Source: Curtobacterium sp. ISL-83 (lineage in GTDB: Bacteria > Actinomycetota > Actinomycetes > Actinomycetales > Microbacteriaceae). From it: a DNA stretch of 64,000 bases. The notes below the pieces were generated by a model, which was given only the letters and a program-made list of their open reading frames with translations, was not told the origin of the DNA and did not search any database. Position numbers and translations under genes: made by a program. Each line of letters begins with the position of its first letter. Within the stretch, counting starts at the first letter, position 1. Of this stretch, positions 20,264 to 27,686 are shown in pieces. The stretch is from NCBI RefSeq assembly GCF_018613895.1, contig NZ_JAGGPH010000007.1, positions 310,001-374,000 of the forward strand. The letters are read 5' to 3'.

Positions 20264-21331
20264 TCAGGGGATGAGCCGTTCGGCGCGGTAGCGATCGAAC
20301 AGCCGGGTGAACGAGTCGATCGTGCGGTGGTGCTCGGTGAACCCGGCGAGCCGGCTCTTCGACATGTCGGTCATCACCTCGATGTCCCGTCCGAGGTCGG
20401 CGTCGGTGTGCCACCACGACGCCACCCGGTCGAGGTCCGGTTCGACCAGACCGTGCTGGGCGACGATCTCGGCCCACACGGGCGCCGCGGCGGCCATCTG
20501 CTCCTCGAACGGGCGCGGAGCGTCGACGAACCCGACGGCCTCGACGCCCAGGTGGGCCGCGATCCTGGGCCACATCCAGCGCCACCGGAACACGTCGCCG
20601 TTCGCGGTGTTGAACGCCTCGTCCGCGCCCTCGGGACTCGTTGCGGCCCAGACCATCTGCGCGGCGAGCAGGTCGGCGTCCGTGACGTCGGTCAGCCCGT
20701 TCCACTGCGTCGCACTCCCGGGGAACACGAGCGGCCTGCCGGTGTGCCTGCTGATCGCCGCGGCGGCAGCGATCGTCAGGCCCAGGTTCATGGCGTTGCC
20801 GACGGCGTACCCGAGGACCGTGTGCGAGCGGTGGACCGACCACGTGAAGCCCTGTCGCGCGGCGGCGGCGAAGAGCTCGTCCTCCTGGGCGTAGTAGAAG
20901 TTCGGGACGTCGAGCCGCGGCTCGTCCTCGTGGAACGGGGTGTCCGGCATCGTGCCCTGCCCGTACGCCTCGAACGGCCCGAGGTAGTGCTTCAGCCCGG
21001 TCATCAGTGCGACGTGCTCGACGGGCGCTCCGGCCAGTGCGGCGAGCAGGTCACGGACCATGCCACCGTTGACGGCGATGTTCTCCGCCTCGGTCGCCTG
21101 CCGGGACCACGCGGTGAAGAACACGTGGGTCGCCGGGACGTCGCGGAGTGCCTGCGCCAGGGATTCGGCGGACCGCAGGTCGGCCGACCGCCACGACAGG
21201 CCGGCCTGCGCTGCGCCCGGGCGCCGGGACAACGCGGTCACCGCCCAGCCGTCCTGGAGGAGGCGGTCGACGATCGCGGAACCGGCGATGCCCGTGGCGC
21301 CGACGACGAGTGCGTGGGGTGCGGTGGTCAT
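20264..21331 (-). CDS. SDR family oxidoreductase, PRISE-like
   Basis: A 355-residue extended short-chain dehydrogenase. The cofactor motif is ALVVGATGIAGSAIVDRLL. The segments TGLKHYLGPFEAYGQG and NFYYAQEDELF match the signatures of the progesterone 5-beta-reductase/iridoid synthase-like (PRISE) group, in which the tyrosine of the FYYxxED motif and the lysine of the KHY motif act in enone reduction. A bacterial PRISE-like enzyme would reduce activated carbon double bonds. The substrate is unknown; plant-derived enones are a reasonable guess for a plant-associated host. It is 92 bases upstream of the smaller SDR gene on the same strand. Confidence 0.88.
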   Translation of the reverse strand: MTTAPHALVVGATGIAGSAIVDRLLQDGWAVTALSRRPGAAQAGLSWRSADLRSAESLAQALRDVPATHVFFTAWSRQATEAENIAVNGGMVRDLLAALAGAPVEHVALMTGLKHYLGPFEAYGQGTMPDTPFHEDEPRLDVPNFYYAQEDELFAAAARQGFTWSVHRSHTVLGYAVGNAMNLGLTIAAAAAISRHTGRPLVFPGSATQWNGLTDVTDADLLAAQMVWAATSPEGADEAFNTANGDVFRWRWMWPRIAAHLGVEAVGFVDAPRPFEEQMAAAAPVWAEIVAQHGLVEPDLDRVASWWHTDADLGRDIEVMTDMSKSRLAGFTEHHRTIDSFTRLFDRYRAERLIP

Positions 21332-21410
21332 CCGTCCAGCGTGCCAGGGTCCCCATGGACGACCCGGAAGTGGTCATCGCGCGGGCGCACCGGTCTGACC
21401 CGGGCGCCGT

Positions 21411-22382
21411 TCAGATCCGGAAGGGCCCGGCGACCGAGACCTCGTCGTGCTCGACCAACCAGCGCACCGCGTCGAGCACGGTCTCCGAGGCTGTGTACGT
21501 CGGCTGGTACCCCAGCACCCGGGCCGGCTTCTCGAGGCTGAATACCTGGCTGCGCGACAGGTGCTCCCAGCTCGCGTCCGCGTGCTCCGCGGCCGTGGTC
21601 TCGCGGAACCGGTCCCACGTGACGGACTCGAGCCGTGCCTCCTGGCCGAACCACGACGCTGCCAGGTGGGCGTACCCGCGCACGGTGAGCGCGTCCGGGG
21701 CCGTGATGAAGAAGTCCTCGCCCGCTGCGGCGTCGCGCCGCTCGACAGCGAGTTGGAAGGCCTGGGCCACGTCGTCGGCGTGCACGTGGGCCATGGTCTC
21801 GGCGCCCAGGCCGGGGACCTCGAGGGGTGCACCGGCGGACAGCGTCGTCCAGACCGCGGGGTCGAGGTTCCCGAGCGGACCGATCGGCATCCAGCCGGGC
21901 CCGCTGATGTGCCCGGGGTGGACGGAGGTCGTCACCAAACCTCCCGAGGCGGTTTCTGCCTTGAGCATCCGGGCGATGGCGTCCTTCTGCGTGCCGTACT
22001 CGCCGAACGGAGCGGTCGCCGTGCCCTCGGTGATCGGCAGGACGTGGGAGACACCGGCACGCCAGATCGACCCGCAGTGCACCAGGTGCGTCCCGGACCC
22101 GCGGAGCGCGGCGACGAGCGCCTCGGCCGACTCGAGCGTGAAGCAGACCAGGTCGACCACGGCGTCCGCGTGCAGGTCGGCAATCCGGCCGCCGAAGGTC
22201 CCGTCGCGGTCCTCCTGCTCCCGGTCGGCGGTGACCTGCTCGACCTGCTGCCACTCCGGGGCGTCGACGTAGGCCGACCGGGTGCCGCGGCTGATGGTGA
22301 CGACCTCGTGGCCGGCACGAACGAGACGGGGGACGAGGAACGAGCCGATGTGGCCGGTTGCTCCGATGACGACGATGCGCAT
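21411..22382 (-). CDS. NAD-dependent epimerase/dehydratase family protein
   Basis: A 323-residue extended SDR. The NAD loop is RIVVIGATGHIGSFLVPRLV, followed by VVTISRGTRSAYV, VDLVCFTLESAEALVAAL, and GTHLVHCGSIWRAG. The active-site YxxxK is FGEYGTQKDAI. The C-terminal part carries the substrate-binding helices seen in nucleoside-sugar epimerase-like proteins, but a nucleotide-sugar role is not certain. The start ATG is placed nine bases after a CTACGGT hexamer on this strand, consistent with a leaderless transcript. It faces away from the MFS gene, so the roughly 90-base gap holds two promoters. Confidence 0.88.
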   Translation of the reverse strand: MRIVVIGATGHIGSFLVPRLVRAGHEVVTISRGTRSAYVDAPEWQQVEQVTADREQEDRDGTFGGRIADLHADAVVDLVCFTLESAEALVAALRGSGTHLVHCGSIWRAGVSHVLPITEGTATAPFGEYGTQKDAIARMLKAETASGGLVTTSVHPGHISGPGWMPIGPLGNLDPAVWTTLSAGAPLEVPGLGAETMAHVHADDVAQAFQLAVERRDAAAGEDFFITAPDALTVRGYAHLAASWFGQEARLESVTWDRFRETTAAEHADASWEHLSRSQVFSLEKPARVLGYQPTYTASETVLDAVRWLVEHDEVSVAGPFRI

Positions 22383-22473
22383 GAGCGCCACCGTAGGCTG
22401 CGCATCCTGGCCGAGCGAGGACCCACCAGGGCCACCCGGGAATGTTCCGTCGTGGAACGGACTTCGCCCCTCC

Positions 22474-23931
22474 ATGGCTGCACGATCCTCCGGGGTCGGC
22501 CTGCGCTCGGAGCGTGGCCCGATCCTGCTGTCCCTCATGCTCGCGACCGCGCTGGTCGCCCTCGACTCGACCATCATCGCGACCGCGTCATCGTCGATCG
22601 CCCGCGACCTCGGACACTTCCAGCAGCTGCCCTGGCTGTTCTCGGTGTACCTGCTCGCGCAGGCCGTCTCCGTGCCGATCTACGGTCGCCTCGCGGACGT
22701 GCTCGGTCGGAAGCGCCTGCTCCTCGTCGGTATCGGACTCTTCCTGCTCGGGTCGGTCCTCTGCGGTGTCGCCTGGTCGATGCCCGTGCTCATCGCGGCC
22801 CGTGTCGTCCAGGGGCTCGGCGCCGGTGCGGTCCTGCCGATCTCGATGACGATCACGAGCGACATCTACACGCTCGAGGAGCGCGCCAAGACGCAGGGCT
22901 ACCTGGCGTCGGTCTGGGGCATCGCCTCGGTGGTCGGTCCGACACTCGGCGGCATCTTCAGCGAGATCGGCGCGTGGCGCTGGATCTTCTGGATCAACAT
23001 TCCGCTGGCGCTCGTCGCAGGGTTCATGCTCCTGCGGGCATACACCGAGAACCGCGTGGCCGGTGAGCGACGGGAACGCATCGACTACTGGGGCGCGGCG
23101 CTCCTGGCCGGCGGCACGACCGCGCTGCTGCTGGGCCTGCTCGAGGGCGGGACGACCTGGGCCTGGAACTCCGGGGCGTCGTTCGCGATCTTCACCGCGG
23201 CGGTCCTGCTGCTCGTCGCGTTCATCCTCGTCGAGCTCCGGGTGGAGCAGCCGATCTTCTCGCTCGCGCTGCTCCGGCGCCGGGTGGTCGCTGCGTCAAC
23301 GGTGGCGTCGCTGGTCATCGGCGTCATCGTGATGGGTCTGTCGACGTACGTGCCGATCTACGCGCAGGACGTGCTCGGCACCTCCGCGCTGATCGCCGGG
23401 TTCGCCCTGGCCGCGCTCACGCTCGGATGGCCGATCTCCGCGTCGCAAGCCGGCCGCTTCTACCTGCGGTGGGGGTTCCGCGTGACCGCCGTGATCGGGT
23501 CGTCCCTGGTGCTGGTCGGTGCGCTGCTCACGATCACCCTCGGCGCGCAGTCATCGGCGTGGCTCGTCGCCCTGTTCTGCTTCGTGGTCGGCGCGGGCAT
23601 GGGCCTCACGGCCGTGCCGACGCTCATCGCCGCGCAGACCTCTGCGGCACACAACGAGCGCGGAGCCGTGACGGGGACGAACATGTTCGCCCGGTCGATG
23701 GGCTCAGCGATCGGCGTCGCGGTGTTCGGCGCGGTCGTGAACGCCCACGTCCGGTTGAACGCGACCGGCGTCCCGGAGGGTGCCGGCCTGATGACCGCGA
23801 TGCACCTCGTGTTCATCGCGATCGCCGCTGTGGCGCTGGTGCTGCTCGTGTCGGTGCTGTTCATGCCGGCGCACCGACGGCGTGCGGCCGACGTCGCGGC
23901 GGAGTCGCAGCCGGAGGCCGCCACGGTCTGA
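22474..23931 (+). CDS. MFS transporter, DHA2 (14-TM) drug efflux type
   Basis: A 485-residue integral membrane protein, probably with 14 helices. Motif C-like and motif A segments are visible: TALVALDSTIIATASSSIARDL, YGRLADVLGRKRLLL (motif A) and RVVQGLGAGAVLPISMTIT, the DHA2 hallmarks of proton-driven export of lipophilic drugs. The cytoplasmic C-terminus ends in a short acidic/alanine tail. The ATG chosen opens a short basic lead before the first helix; longer frames exist upstream but overlap the divergent epimerase gene. No adjacent regulator is seen, although several oxidoreductases lie next to it. Confidence 0.93.
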   Translation: MAARSSGVGLRSERGPILLSLMLATALVALDSTIIATASSSIARDLGHFQQLPWLFSVYLLAQAVSVPIYGRLADVLGRKRLLLVGIGLFLLGSVLCGVAWSMPVLIAARVVQGLGAGAVLPISMTITSDIYTLEERAKTQGYLASVWGIASVVGPTLGGIFSEIGAWRWIFWINIPLALVAGFMLLRAYTENRVAGERRERIDYWGAALLAGGTTALLLGLLEGGTTWAWNSGASFAIFTAAVLLLVAFILVELRVEQPIFSLALLRRRVVAASTVASLVIGVIVMGLSTYVPIYAQDVLGTSALIAGFALAALTLGWPISASQAGRFYLRWGFRVTAVIGSSLVLVGALLTITLGAQSSAWLVALFCFVVGAGMGLTAVPTLIAAQTSAAHNERGAVTGTNMFARSMGSAIGVAVFGAVVNAHVRLNATGVPEGAGLMTAMHLVFIAIAAVALVLLVSVLFMPAHRRRAADVAAESQPEAATV

Positions 23932-23960
23932 CGGGGACCGGTCCGGACCGGACCGGAAGA

Positions 23961-24004
23961 CAGACGGGAGGCACGGTGCGGGTCCGCACCGTGCCTCCCG
24001 TCTG
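23961..24004. terminator. family palindrome 5, between convergent genes
   Basis: A perfect inverted repeat with 21-bp arms (CAGACGGGAGGCACGGTGCG...) and a GT centre, midway between the MFS stop and the stop of the convergent membrane-protein gene. It can terminate both. Confidence 0.8.
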
Positions 24005-24040
24005 CGTGTGGTCCGGTCGGACCGTCGACGGATCGCGTCG

Positions 24041-24547
24041 TCAGGACGCCGTGACGACCTTGACCGAGCCCGCGATCGTGGCGGCGTCCTCGGCGAGCGC
24101 GACGACGGGGTCGGGCAGCCCGGTCGTCCCACCGACGGCCTTGCGTGCGGCCCAGCCGACGAAGCTGCCGACGAGCGCGCCGACGGCGCCGAGGATCGCA
24201 CCCTCGATGCGGAGGTCGCGCTTGCCCGTCGTGCCGAGGGCGGCACCGGCGAGCGCGCCGGAGCCCATGCGCCCGAGCAGGCTCATCGGGGCGATGCGGT
24301 TCGGGGTCTTCGGGAACTTGTCACCGATGAGCTCACCGACGGCAGAGGCGACGAGCAGGCCGCGGCCGAGCGGGGTGGCGAACACCTTCCAGTCCTGCCA
24401 GGCGCCCGTGAGCGCGGGTCGGTCGTGGTTCAGCGCGAGGACGGCGAGTGGGGTGGCGCTGCGGCCACCGCTCAGGACGCCGAGCGCCAGGGTCCGGATG
24501 AGCGTGCGCTGCTCACGGGTGTGCGGTTCGCGGGTGTTCTTCGCCAT
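24041..24547 (-). CDS. DUF4126-like small membrane protein
   Basis: A 168-residue protein with several hydrophobic, glycine-rich segments: RTLALGVLSGGRSATPLAVL, GRGLLVASAVGELIGDKFP, MGSGALAGAALGTTG, EGAILGAVGALVGSFVGWAA. The ELIGDKFPKTPNRI phrase resembles the DUF4126 family, whose function is unknown, so the assignment is tentative. It is probably membrane-inserted. A good ribosome site (GAGGAGCAACC) precedes the ATG. The gene is divergent from the NAD(P)-binding protein gene and ends near a shared terminator. Confidence 0.6.
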   Translation of the reverse strand: MAKNTREPHTREQRTLIRTLALGVLSGGRSATPLAVLALNHDRPALTGAWQDWKVFATPLGRGLLVASAVGELIGDKFPKTPNRIAPMSLLGRMGSGALAGAALGTTGKRDLRIEGAILGAVGALVGSFVGWAARKAVGGTTGLPDPVVALAEDAATIAGSVKVVTAS

Positions 24548-24622
24548 GGTTGCTCCTCGAGGTCGTGTCCGACGGTACTCACCCACCGCTGGCTGGTACC
24601 CGGGGCGCGTACGGTCGGGAGC

Positions 24623-25273
24623 ATGAGCAACGTCATCCTCTTCGGTGGTCACGGCAAGGTCGGTCTCCTGACGACACGGATCCTCAGCGAACGGGGGCAC
24701 ACGGTGACCTCGGTCATCCGGGACCCCGCGCAGGGCGACGATGTCCGCGCCCACGGCGGCGAGCCGCACATCGCGGACATCCAGGCGCAGACCCTGACGG
24801 ACTTCGCCGAGCTCGTGCACGGGCACGACGTCGTCGTGTGGTCGGCCGGCGCCGGCGGGGGATCCGCGGACCGGACCTGGGCGATCGACCGCGACGCCGC
24901 GGTCCTGTCCGTGCAGGGTGCCGCGAAGGCCGGCGTCGACCGGTACGTGATGGTGTCCTGGGCGGGTTCGGCCCTCGACCACGGGGTGCCGCAGGACCAG
25001 GACTTCTTCGCGTACGCGCAGTCGAAGACGATCGCGGACGCGGTGCTGCGCGACTCCGGGTTGCAGTGGACGATCGTCGCGCCGAGCACCCTCACCGACG
25101 ACGAGCCGACCGGGTCCGTCGACTGGGACGGGACGGCGACCGAGGTCCCGCGCGGTGACGTGGCGCACGTGGTCGCCGACGTGGTCGAGGACCCGTCGAC
25201 CGCCGGCCGCACCTTCCGCTTCAACGGCGGCGGCACGCCGGTCGCCGAGTTCCTGCACGGTAGCGGGGCCTGA
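24623..25273 (+). CDS. NAD(P)H-binding oxidoreductase (SDR atypical)
   Basis: A 216-residue single-domain Rossmann protein: the cofactor loop is MSNVILFGGHGKVGLLTTRIL, followed by VTSVIRDPAQGDDVRAHGGE, HDVVVWSAGAGGGSADRTWAIDRDAA and YVMVSWAGSALDHG. The later AYAQSKTIADAVLRDSGLQWTIVAPSTLT segment is the NAD(P)H-binding-like (NmrA/YwnB) core with its conserved lysine. These proteins reduce flavins or act as redox sensors. The ATG follows a TACGGT hexamer by nine bases, without a Shine-Dalgarno site. Its 3' end runs into a 19-bp tandem repeat array. Confidence 0.88.
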   Translation: MSNVILFGGHGKVGLLTTRILSERGHTVTSVIRDPAQGDDVRAHGGEPHIADIQAQTLTDFAELVHGHDVVVWSAGAGGGSADRTWAIDRDAAVLSVQGAAKAGVDRYVMVSWAGSALDHGVPQDQDFFAYAQSKTIADAVLRDSGLQWTIVAPSTLTDDEPTGSVDWDGTATEVPRGDVAHVVADVVEDPSTAGRTFRFNGGGTPVAEFLHGSGA

Positions 25274-25296
25274 CGCGGGCCGGGGGTGCGCGCTCT

Positions 25297-25447
25297 CGCG
25301 CGTACCCGGTCGTCCCGCGCGTGCCGGGCGGTTCGTGCCTACCCGGTCGTTTCGCGCGTACCTGGTGGTTCCGCGCGTACCCGGTCGTTCCGCGCGTGCC
25401 CGGTGCTTCCGTGCGTAGTCAGTGTTCCCGCGCGTACCCGGGCTGCG
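25297..25447. repeat. 19-bp tandem repeat array, about eight copies
   Basis: Degenerate copies of CGCGCGTACCCGGTCGTTC recur with a 19-bp period (18 at one step); clean starts lie at 25297, 25316, 25353, 25372, 25391, 25410 and 25429. The next 40 bases contain an inverted GGGTACGCGCG copy. The array fills most of the 294-bp gap before the hydrolase. It is non-coding by position and resembles a minisatellite. Confidence 0.75.
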
Positions 25448-25567
25448 CGTTCGGCCGGGTACGCGCGTTCCCGCTTGTGATCGCGACCGTTCTGGGAAGG
25501 AACAGCCTCGCGCCGCTGTGAGCGAACGGGGCGGCCGACCACGCTACGGGTCCCTAGGTTCGAGCAC

Positions 25568-26323
25568 ATGACGAATCCGACCGTGGTCTTCGTGCACGGC
25601 GCCCTGGTGCGCGACGGCGCGTGGTGGTGGCAGCCCACCGCCGACCTCCTCCGCACACGGACCGGCATCGAGAGCCGGGCGCTGGCCCTCCCCTCGTGCG
25701 GCAAGCCTGAGCAACCCGAACGACCCGACCGACCCGACCAGCCCGCCGCAGCCCCCGCCGCTCCTGGCAGCCCCGACCTCCGCACCGACGCCGCCGCACT
25801 CCGGCGAGCGCTCGACGGACTGTCGTCGGTGATCCTCGTCGGGCACTCCTACGGCGGGACCGTCATCGCCGAAGCCGGAGCGCACCCCGCGGTGACGAAC
25901 CTGCTGCTCGTGTCCTCGTACACGCCCGCGGTCGGCCAGGCGCAGGCCGCGATCATGAGCGGCGAACCCGACCCGGTCGCCGTCGCGGTGCACGAGGACG
26001 GCACCGTGTCGCTCGACGGCTACGACGAGACCTCGTTCGGAGCGCGGTTCCTGCAGGACGCCGACCCGGCGACGCAGCGTGCTGCCTGGCACCGGACGAC
26101 CAGCCAGTCGGTCGCCGCGCTCGGGACCCCGACGACCAACGCGGGGTGGGCCGACGTCGACTCGACGGCGATGGTGTGCCTCGACGACCGGAGCACGACG
26201 GTGGCACTGCAGCGCGAGCACGCCGCCCGCGCCTCGCGGAGCGTCGAGGTCCCGACGGGACACCACCCGTTCATCACCCGCCCGGACCTGGTGGTGGACC
26301 AGATCCGGGCGTTCCTCGCCTGA
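25568..26323 (+). CDS. alpha/beta hydrolase (251 aa)
   Basis: A cytoplasmic alpha/beta hydrolase. The oxyanion region is VVFVHGALVRDGAWWW and the nucleophile elbow GHSYGG (serine near residue 98). The likely acid is in MVCLDDRSTTV and the histidine in PTGHHPFITRPDLV. An insertion rich in Pro, Asp and Arg (EQPERPDRPDQPAAAPAAPG) separates the first strands and is not usual for the family. It is a paralogue of the hydrolase near 50.4 kb, which shares the VHGA and GHSxGGTVITEAG layout. Substrate unknown. The ATG follows a CTAGGTT hexamer at leaderless distance. Confidence 0.9.
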   Translation: MTNPTVVFVHGALVRDGAWWWQPTADLLRTRTGIESRALALPSCGKPEQPERPDRPDQPAAAPAAPGSPDLRTDAAALRRALDGLSSVILVGHSYGGTVIAEAGAHPAVTNLLLVSSYTPAVGQAQAAIMSGEPDPVAVAVHEDGTVSLDGYDETSFGARFLQDADPATQRAAWHRTTSQSVAALGTPTTNAGWADVDSTAMVCLDDRSTTVALQREHAARASRSVEVPTGHHPFITRPDLVVDQIRAFLA

Positions 26324-26377
26324 CCTCCCGGTGTCGACCGAGGGCTGGATCGGCGGCCGCACCGACAGCCGCACGAG

Positions 26378-27079
26378 TCAGGCGAACCGCGCGTAGAACT
26401 CCTCCGGCTTCCCCGCGAGCGACGCCTTGACCATGGCGCTCCACTCGTCCACGACGACCTCGGCGGCGTCCCGCTCGACCCCGTCCAGCGATGCGCGCGC
26501 CACGTCGGCGGGGTCGACCATCGGTCCGTCGTAGCCGGCCATGATGTCCGTGTCCGCCGCGCCGAGGTGCAGCCCCTGCACGCTGATGCCCTTGCTCGCG
26601 AGCTCGAGCCGGACCGCGTTCGTCATGTTCCACTCCGCGGCCTTGGCGGCCGCGTACCCGCCGGACCCCGGGAACACGAACCACGACAGCGCGGACAGCA
26701 CGTTGACGATCCCGCCGCCGCCGTTCCGTTCGATCACCGGTGCGAAGGCGCGGACCATCCCGAGCGTGCCCCAGAAGTGCGTGTCCATCTCGCGGCGGGC
26801 GTCCGTCAGGTCGTCGTGCACCAACGACCCGGTCGTGGCGATGCCCGCGTTGTTGACGAGCAGGGTGACGTCGGGTGCCGCGGCCGCAGCAGCGGTGATC
26901 GAGGCGTCGTCGGTGATGTCGAGCGGCAGCACCTCGACCCCCTCGATGTCGACGAGCTCGGGTCGCCGTGCGGTGGCGTAGACCTTCGTGGCGCCGCGTT
27001 CCAGCAGCTGCAGCACGAAGCGGCGTCCGATGCCCCGGTTCGAGCCGGTGACGAGTGCGACGGATCCAGCGATGTCCAT
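26378..27079 (-). CDS. SDR family oxidoreductase (233 aa)
   Basis: A classical short-chain dehydrogenase. The cofactor loop is VALVTGSNRGIGRRFVLQLL, then PLDITDDAS, NNAGIATTGSL, the serine of NVLSALSWFV and the active YxxxK in GGYAAAKAAEW. It lacks the usual C-terminal GG and ends EEFYARFA. Such single-domain enzymes act on small alcohols or ketones. The start ATG is six residues inside a longer frame and fits the family N-terminus (MDIAGSVALVTG). The gene is divergent from a MerR regulator whose operator lies in the shared promoter region, so it is a probable target of that regulator. Confidence 0.92.
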   Translation of the reverse strand: MDIAGSVALVTGSNRGIGRRFVLQLLERGATKVYATARRPELVDIEGVEVLPLDITDDASITAAAAAAPDVTLLVNNAGIATTGSLVHDDLTDARREMDTHFWGTLGMVRAFAPVIERNGGGGIVNVLSALSWFVFPGSGGYAAAKAAEWNMTNAVRLELASKGISVQGLHLGAADTDIMAGYDGPMVDPADVARASLDGVERDAAEVVVDEWSAMVKASLAGKPEEFYARFA

Positions 27080-27131
27080 GTGTTCCTCTCGCCGCACGGG
27101 TCCGTCCCGCTGCGGCTGGGCTACGCTACGA

Positions 27132-27149
27132 CCTCACATGGGTGTCAGG
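27132..27149. promoter_or_regulatory. MerR-type operator in divergent promoter
   Basis: CCTCACATGGGTGTCAGG is an interrupted dyad: six of eight half-site bases match in reverse complement. It lies between the divergent SDR and merR genes, where MerR proteins usually bind the overlong spacer of the promoter they control. The assignment is inferred from position and symmetry. Confidence 0.55.
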
Positions 27150-27187
27150 GGCAAGCCCGGTTCCGGGACGCCAGGATCGGAGCAGTC

Positions 27188-27583
27188 ATGCGCATCGGAG
27201 ACCTCGCCGCCGCCACGAGCGTGAGCGTGCGGTCGCTCCGCTACTACGAGGAACAGGGCTTGCTGCTGGCCTCCCGCACGGCCAGCGGGCAACGTGTCTA
27301 CACGGAGGCCGCGGTCGATCGGGTCCGCCTCGTGCAGCAGCTGTTCGCCGCCGGGCTGCCCAGTCGGACGATCGTGCAGCTGCTGCCGTGCGTCGACGCG
27401 GGGCAGGCGACCCCGGAGTCGTTCGCGCTCCTGGTGTCGGAGCGTGACCGCATCTCCGCTCAGCTGCGAGAACTCGAGGCGGCACGCGCGCGCCTGGACG
27501 AGGTCATCGCGATCTCCGAGCACCCGACGGCCGAGCACTGCCCGGCGCTCCGCGAGCAACCCTCCGGAGCGGTCGCCGCCTGA
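27188..27583 (+). CDS. MerR family transcriptional regulator
   Basis: A 131-residue MerR protein. The winged-helix opening is MRIGDLAAATSVSVRSLRYYEEQGLL followed by RVYTEAAVDRVRLVQQLFAAGLPSRTI and a dimerisation coiled coil (LLVSERDRISAQLRELEAARARLDEVI). The only conserved cysteine near the C-terminus is in AEHCPAL, so it is not a metal-binding type with a clear Cys pair. It is divergent from an SDR oxidoreductase and probably controls that gene and itself. The inducer may be an electrophile or a redox-active compound. The frame extends far upstream, but the family start is unmistakable. Confidence 0.92.
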   Translation: MRIGDLAAATSVSVRSLRYYEEQGLLLASRTASGQRVYTEAAVDRVRLVQQLFAAGLPSRTIVQLLPCVDAGQATPESFALLVSERDRISAQLRELEAARARLDEVIAISEHPTAEHCPALREQPSGAVAA

Positions 27584-27594
27584 CCGGCCGGAAC

Positions 27595-27642
27595 GACGGA
27601 CGGGAGGCGCAGTGCCAGCTGGCACCGCGCCTCCCGTCCGTC
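27595..27642. terminator. family palindrome 6, between convergent genes
   Basis: Arms GACGGACGGGAGGCGC and GCGCCTCCCGTCCGTC enclose a GTGCC-AGCT-GGCAC centre; one arm mismatch only. It is 11 bases after the merR stop and 44 before the stop of the convergent exo-glycosidase gene. Confidence 0.8.
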
Positions 27643-27686
27643 CGTCAACCGGCCGGGTGATCCCCCCGGTCACCCGACCGGCCCGG

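Noticed and set aside
24041-24547. Firm DUF4126 assignment
   Set aside because: The hydrophobic pattern and ELIGDKFP phrase agree, but I cannot run a profile search, so it is reported at lower confidence.
25297-25447. CRISPR array or phage attachment site
   Set aside because: The 19-bp units are directly adjacent with no spacers, and no integrase or tRNA is near.
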